Part shown: piece by piece, positions 60,788 to 64,000 of the stretch
Position numbering within the stretch: position 1 is the stretch's first letter
How the letters are laid out: each line of letters begins with the position of its first letter
DNA from: Melaminivora suipulveris
GTDB lineage: Bacteria > Pseudomonadota > Gammaproteobacteria > Burkholderiales > Burkholderiaceae_C
Direction: 5' to 3'
NCBI RefSeq assembly: GCF_003008575.1
Contig: NZ_CP027667.1
Coordinates: 2,876,001-2,940,000 of the forward strand
DNA: 64,000 nucleotides
Position numbers and translations under genes: made by a program
Notes under the pieces: generated by a model
What the model was told of the DNA's origin: nothing
The model's input: the letters and a program-made list of their open reading frames with translations, nothing else
Databases searched by the model: none

Positions 60788-61498
60788 ATGGTTACACCCG
60801 CACTTGAAATCAAGGACCTGCACGCCTGGTACGGCGAGTCGCACGTGCTGCACGGCGTGGACATGGTCGTGCAGCCCGGCGAAGTGGTGACGCTGCTGGG
60901 ACGCAACGGGGCAGGGCGCACGTCCACCCTGCGCGCCATCATGGGCCTGACCGGCGCGCGCTCAGGCTCGGTGCGCATCCACGGCACCGAGACCATCGCC
61001 ATGGCCACGCACCGTATCGCCCACCTGGGCGTGGGTTACTGCCCCGAGGAACGCGGCATCTTCTCCAGCCTGTCGTGCGAGGAGAACCTGCTGCTGCCGC
61101 CCACGCTCAAGACCGGCACGGCCGGCATGTCGGAGGGCGAAATCTATGCCATGTTCCCCAACCTGGCCGAGCGCAAAAACAGCCAGGGCACGCGCCTGTC
61201 CGGCGGCGAGCAGCAGATGCTGGCCGTGGCGCGCATCCTGCGCACCGGCGCCAAGCTGCTGCTGCTCGACGAGATCTCCGAGGGTTTGGCCCCCGTCATC
61301 GTGCAGGCGCTGGCGCGCATGATCACCACGCTGCGCGAAAAGGGCTACACGGTGGTCATGGTCGAGCAGAACTTCCGCTTCGCCGCGCCGCTGGCGGACC
61401 GTTTCTACGTCATGGAGCACGGCCGCATGGTCGAGCACTTTGCCGCCGCCGAGCTGCAGGCCAAGATGCCTGTGCTCAATCAACTGCTGGGCGTATGA
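60788..61498 (+). CDS. ABC transporter ATP-binding protein LivF type with Walker A Lys replaced by Arg
   Basis: Second ATPase of the importer, 236 aa. The Walker A loop reads GRNGAGRTST, with Arg44 (CGC at 60917) in place of the usual Lys; the rest is intact: signature LSGGEQQMLAVARIL, Walker B LLLLDEISEGLAP (Asp-Glu, with Ile where Pro is usual) and the His-switch region VVMVEQNFRFA has Asn/Phe in place of the typical His. These changes may weaken ATP hydrolysis in this subunit. Start is ATG at 60788; another ATG at 60779 is possible. The longer frame upstream reads through repeat D. Confidence 0.9.
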   Translation: MVTPALEIKDLHAWYGESHVLHGVDMVVQPGEVVTLLGRNGAGRTSTLRAIMGLTGARSGSVRIHGTETIAMATHRIAHLGVGYCPEERGIFSSLSCEENLLLPPTLKTGTAGMSEGEIYAMFPNLAERKNSQGTRLSGGEQQMLAVARILRTGAKLLLLDEISEGLAPVIVQALARMITTLREKGYTVVMVEQNFRFAAPLADRFYVMEHGRMVEHFAAAELQAKMPVLNQLLGV

Positions 61499-61569
61499 GG
61501 CGGCGTCCTGCCGCCGCGCGCCGCTTCGCAGATCCGCCCTCTGTTCCCGTTCACGACAAGGAGATAGCC

Positions 61570-62772
61570 ATGCAACACCGTCTCAAGACCACCGTCTCCC
61601 TGCTGGCCGCCGCCGGCCTGTCCCTGGCCGCCCTGCAGGTGCAGGCGCAGGACAAGGTGAAGATCGGCTTCATCACCGACATGTCCAGCCTGTATGCCGA
61701 CGTCGAAGGCAAGAACGGCGCCATGGCCATTCAGATGGCCATCGACGACTTCGGCGGCAAGGTGCTGGGCAAGCCCATCGAGCTGCTCACCGCCGACCAC
61801 CAGAACAAGGCCGACATCGCCGCGTCCAAGGCGCGCGAGTGGATCGACACGCAGGGCCTGACCATGCTGTTTGGCGGCACCAACTCCAGCACCGCGCTGG
61901 CGCAGGCAAAAATAGCCGCCGAGAAAAAGCGCGTCTTCATCACCAGCGGCGCGGGCAGCTCGGCGCTGACCAACGAGCAGTGCAGCCCCTACACCGTGCA
62001 CTACGCCTACGACACCGTGGCGCTGGCCAAGGGCACGGGCAGCGCCGTGGTCAAGAACGGCGGCAAGACCTGGTTCTTCCTGACAGCCGACTACGCCTTC
62101 GGCCAGGCGCTGGAGGCCGACACCTCCAAGGTGGTCAAGGAAAACGGCGGCACGGTGCTCGGCAGCGTCAAGCACCCGATCAACGTCTCGGACTTCTCGT
62201 CCTTCCTCTTGCAGGCGCAGAACTCCAAGGCGCAGATCCTGGCGCTGGCCAACGCCGGCGGCGACACCATCAACGCCATCAAGGCGGCCAAGGAATTCGG
62301 CATCAACAAGACCATGAAGATGGCCGGCCTGCTGGTGTTCATCACCGACATCCACAGCCTGGGCCTGAAGAACACCGAAGGCCTGCTGCTCACGACGAGC
62401 TGGGACTGGAACCTGAACGACCAGACGCGCGCTTTTGGCAAGAAGTTCTTCGAAAAAGCCAAGCGCATGCCCACCGACATCCAGGCGGCGGACTACTCGG
62501 CCACCATGAACTACCTCAAGGCCGTGCAGGCCGCCGGCACCACGGATGCCGACAAGGTCATGGAAAAGCTCAAATCCACGCCCATCGACGACTTCTACGC
62601 CAAGGGCGTGATCCGTCCCGACGGCCGCTTCGTGCACGACATGTACCTTGTGCAGGTCAAGTCGCCCGCCGAGTCCAAGCAGCCCTGGGACTACTACAAG
62701 GTCGTCGCCAAGCTGCCCGGCGACCAGGTCTACACCACCAAGGCCGAGAGCAAGTGCGAGCTTTGGAAGTGA
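61570..62772 (+). CDS. ABC transporter substrate-binding protein, LivK type (copy 1)
   Basis: Type I periplasmic binding protein, 400 aa with signal peptide MQHRLKTTVSLLAAAGLSLA...VQA. The mature part begins DKVKIGFITDMSSLYADVEG and has AADYAFGQALEADTSKVV-type and ADYSATMNYLKAVQAAGTT segments. Ligand unknown. Start is ATG at 61570 with AAGGAG at 61558-61563. Followed 76 bp later by a second copy with long identical nucleotide runs. Confidence 0.92.
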   Translation: MQHRLKTTVSLLAAAGLSLAALQVQAQDKVKIGFITDMSSLYADVEGKNGAMAIQMAIDDFGGKVLGKPIELLTADHQNKADIAASKAREWIDTQGLTMLFGGTNSSTALAQAKIAAEKKRVFITSGAGSSALTNEQCSPYTVHYAYDTVALAKGTGSAVVKNGGKTWFFLTADYAFGQALEADTSKVVKENGGTVLGSVKHPINVSDFSSFLLQAQNSKAQILALANAGGDTINAIKAAKEFGINKTMKMAGLLVFITDIHSLGLKNTEGLLLTTSWDWNLNDQTRAFGKKFFEKAKRMPTDIQAADYSATMNYLKAVQAAGTTDADKVMEKLKSTPIDDFYAKGVIRPDGRFVHDMYLVQVKSPAESKQPWDYYKVVAKLPGDQVYTTKAESKCELWK

Positions 62773-62848
62773 CGCGCCCCTGATTTCAACCGCCCGCCCG
62801 GCATGCCTGCCGGGCCGGGCCTGACGACAACCTCCGGAGACAAACCCC

Positions 62849-64000
62849 ATGAAGACGAAGCTCACCGCTGTGGCGTTGACGCTGGCCGCGGCCGGCCTGG
62901 CCACGACCGCCCACGCGCAGGACAAGGTCAAGATCGGCTACATCAGCGACATGTCCAGCCTGTACGCCGACCTGGAGGGCAAGGGCGGCGCCACCGCCAT
63001 CCAGATGGCGATTGACGACTTCGGCGGCAAGGTGCTGGGCAAGCCCATCGAGCTGCTCACCGTGGACCACCAGAACAAGGCCGACATCGCCGCCAGCAAG
63101 GCGCGCGAGTGGATCGACACGCAGGGCCTGACCATGATCTTCAGCGGCACCAACTCCGGCACCGCCCTGGCGCTTGCCAAGGTGGCCGAAGAGAAGAAGC
63201 GCGTGATGATCAACAACGGCGCGGGCAGCTCGGCGCTGACCAACGAGGCCTGCACGCCTTACTCGGTGCACTACGCCTACGACACCGTGGCGCTGTCCAA
63301 GGGCGCGGCCGGCGCCATCGTGGACGGCGGCGGCAAGAGCTGGTTCTTCCTCACCGCCGACTACGCCTTCGGCCACGCCATGGAGGCCGATGCCTCCACC
63401 GTCGTCAAATCCAAGGGCGGCACGGTAACCCAGGCGGTGCGCCACCCGCTCAACGCTTCGGACTTCTCCTCGTTCCTGCTGCAGGCGCAGAACTCCAAGG
63501 CCCAGGTGCTGGCTCTGGCCAACGCCGGCGGCGACACCATCAACACCATCAAGGCCGCCAAGGAGTTCGGCATCGACAAGACCATGAAGGTCGCGCCGCT
63601 GCTGGTCTTCTACAGCGACATCCACAGCCTGGGCCTGAAGAACACCGCCGGGATGCAGTTCGTGACCAGCTGGTACTGGGACATGGACGACGCCTCGCGC
63701 AAGTTCGCCGACGCCTACATGAAGAAGACCAACCGCCGCCCCACCGAGATCCAGGCGGCCGACTACTCGGCCACCATGAACTACCTCAAGGCCGTACAGG
63801 CCGCCGGCACCACCGATGCCGACAAGGTCATGGAAACCTGGCGCGGCATGAAGATGGACGACTTCTTCGCCAAGGGCTACCTGCGCGCCGACGGCAGCTA
63901 CATCCACGACATGTACCTGGTGCAGGTCAAGGAGCCCAAGGAGTCCAAGGGCACCTGGGACTACTACAAGATCGTCAAGAAGCTGCCCGGCGAGGAGGTC
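62849..64000 (+). CDS. ABC transporter substrate-binding protein, LivK type (copy 2, cut by window end)
   Basis: Second binding protein, 384 codons visible without a stop. Signal peptide MKTKLTAVALTLAAAGLATT, cleavage near AHA-Q. It is highly similar to copy 1 (for example the same IDDFGGKVLGKPIELLT and DHQNKADIAASKAREWID) and a roughly 50-bp block near 63014 is identical to copy 1 near 61743. Differences gather in ligand-side loops (MINNGAGSS for FITSGAGSS; LVFYSDIHS for LVFITDIHS), so the ligand may differ. Start is ATG at 62849 with CCGGAGAC upstream. Confidence 0.92.
   Translation, partial: MKTKLTAVALTLAAAGLATTAHAQDKVKIGYISDMSSLYADLEGKGGATAIQMAIDDFGGKVLGKPIELLTVDHQNKADIAASKAREWIDTQGLTMIFSGTNSGTALALAKVAEEKKRVMINNGAGSSALTNEACTPYSVHYAYDTVALSKGAAGAIVDGGGKSWFFLTADYAFGHAMEADASTVVKSKGGTVTQAVRHPLNASDFSSFLLQAQNSKAQVLALANAGGDTINTIKAAKEFGIDKTMKVAPLLVFYSDIHSLGLKNTAGMQFVTSWYWDMDDASRKFADAYMKKTNRRPTEIQAADYSATMNYLKAVQAAGTTDADKVMETWRGMKMDDFFAKGYLRADGSYIHDMYLVQVKEPKESKGTWDYYKIVKKLPGEEV

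Overview
The window is a gene-dense, high-GC stretch of chromosome. It probably comes from a betaproteobacterium of the family Comamonadaceae (Acidovorax / Alicycliphilus type). This rests on the pyrG-kdsA-DUF1330 order, the bamC-dapA and xseB-ispA-dxs operons, several liv-type ABC transporters mixed with CoA ligases, and many small GCTAT-type hairpin repeats. It is inference from recognised proteins and gene order; no database search was run. No rRNA, tRNA, CRISPR array, prophage or transposase gene was seen.

Layout. 1-15.6 kb is mostly housekeeping: CTP and KDO synthesis (pyrG, kdsA), CoA synthesis (coaBC), dut, a ribosomal-oxygenase-like cupin protein, BamC, DapA, an MFS transporter and ParE. 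15.6-16.2 kb holds a BrnT/BrnA toxin-antitoxin pair lodged between parE and parC. 16.4-25.7 kb has parC, a chemotaxis receptor, a yedE-yedF-dsrE selenium/sulfur cluster, a Rid-family protein and comEC.

25.7-44 kb is an acyl-CoA catabolic island. On the + strand are a TetR regulator, a PECR-like SDR, an acyl-CoA dehydrogenase and two AMP-forming CoA ligases. Convergent on the - strand are an acyl-CoA dehydrogenase, thiolase and FadB-type operon, preceded by a second - strand operon: livH-livM-livG-livF, CoA ligase, livK. The same short palindrome, AAGCA-N2-TGCTT, lies upstream of the tetR gene, the dehydrogenase operon and livH. The most interesting hypothesis here is that one TetR regulator controls uptake, CoA activation and beta-oxidation of an unidentified carboxylic acid.

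44-53.4 kb has a succinate-semialdehyde-type dehydrogenase, a rhodanese, a DMT exporter, a Rieske oxygenase, xseB-ispA-dxs, and a TRAP solute receptor convergent with its likely permease genes. 56-59.7 kb is a molybdate locus (modABC divergent from modE, with a clear ModE-type palindrome between them). 59.8-64 kb begins a second liv-type ABC system whose LivF carries Arg in place of the Walker A Lys, and which has two tandem near-identical substrate-binding proteins, the last cut by the window end.

Two repeat families stand out. One is a roughly 130-150 bp element found four times, always between genes of an operon and always in the direction of transcription. The other is a family of short AT-richer GCTAT/AGCTA hairpin elements between genes, one of which appears to be inserted in frame in comEC.
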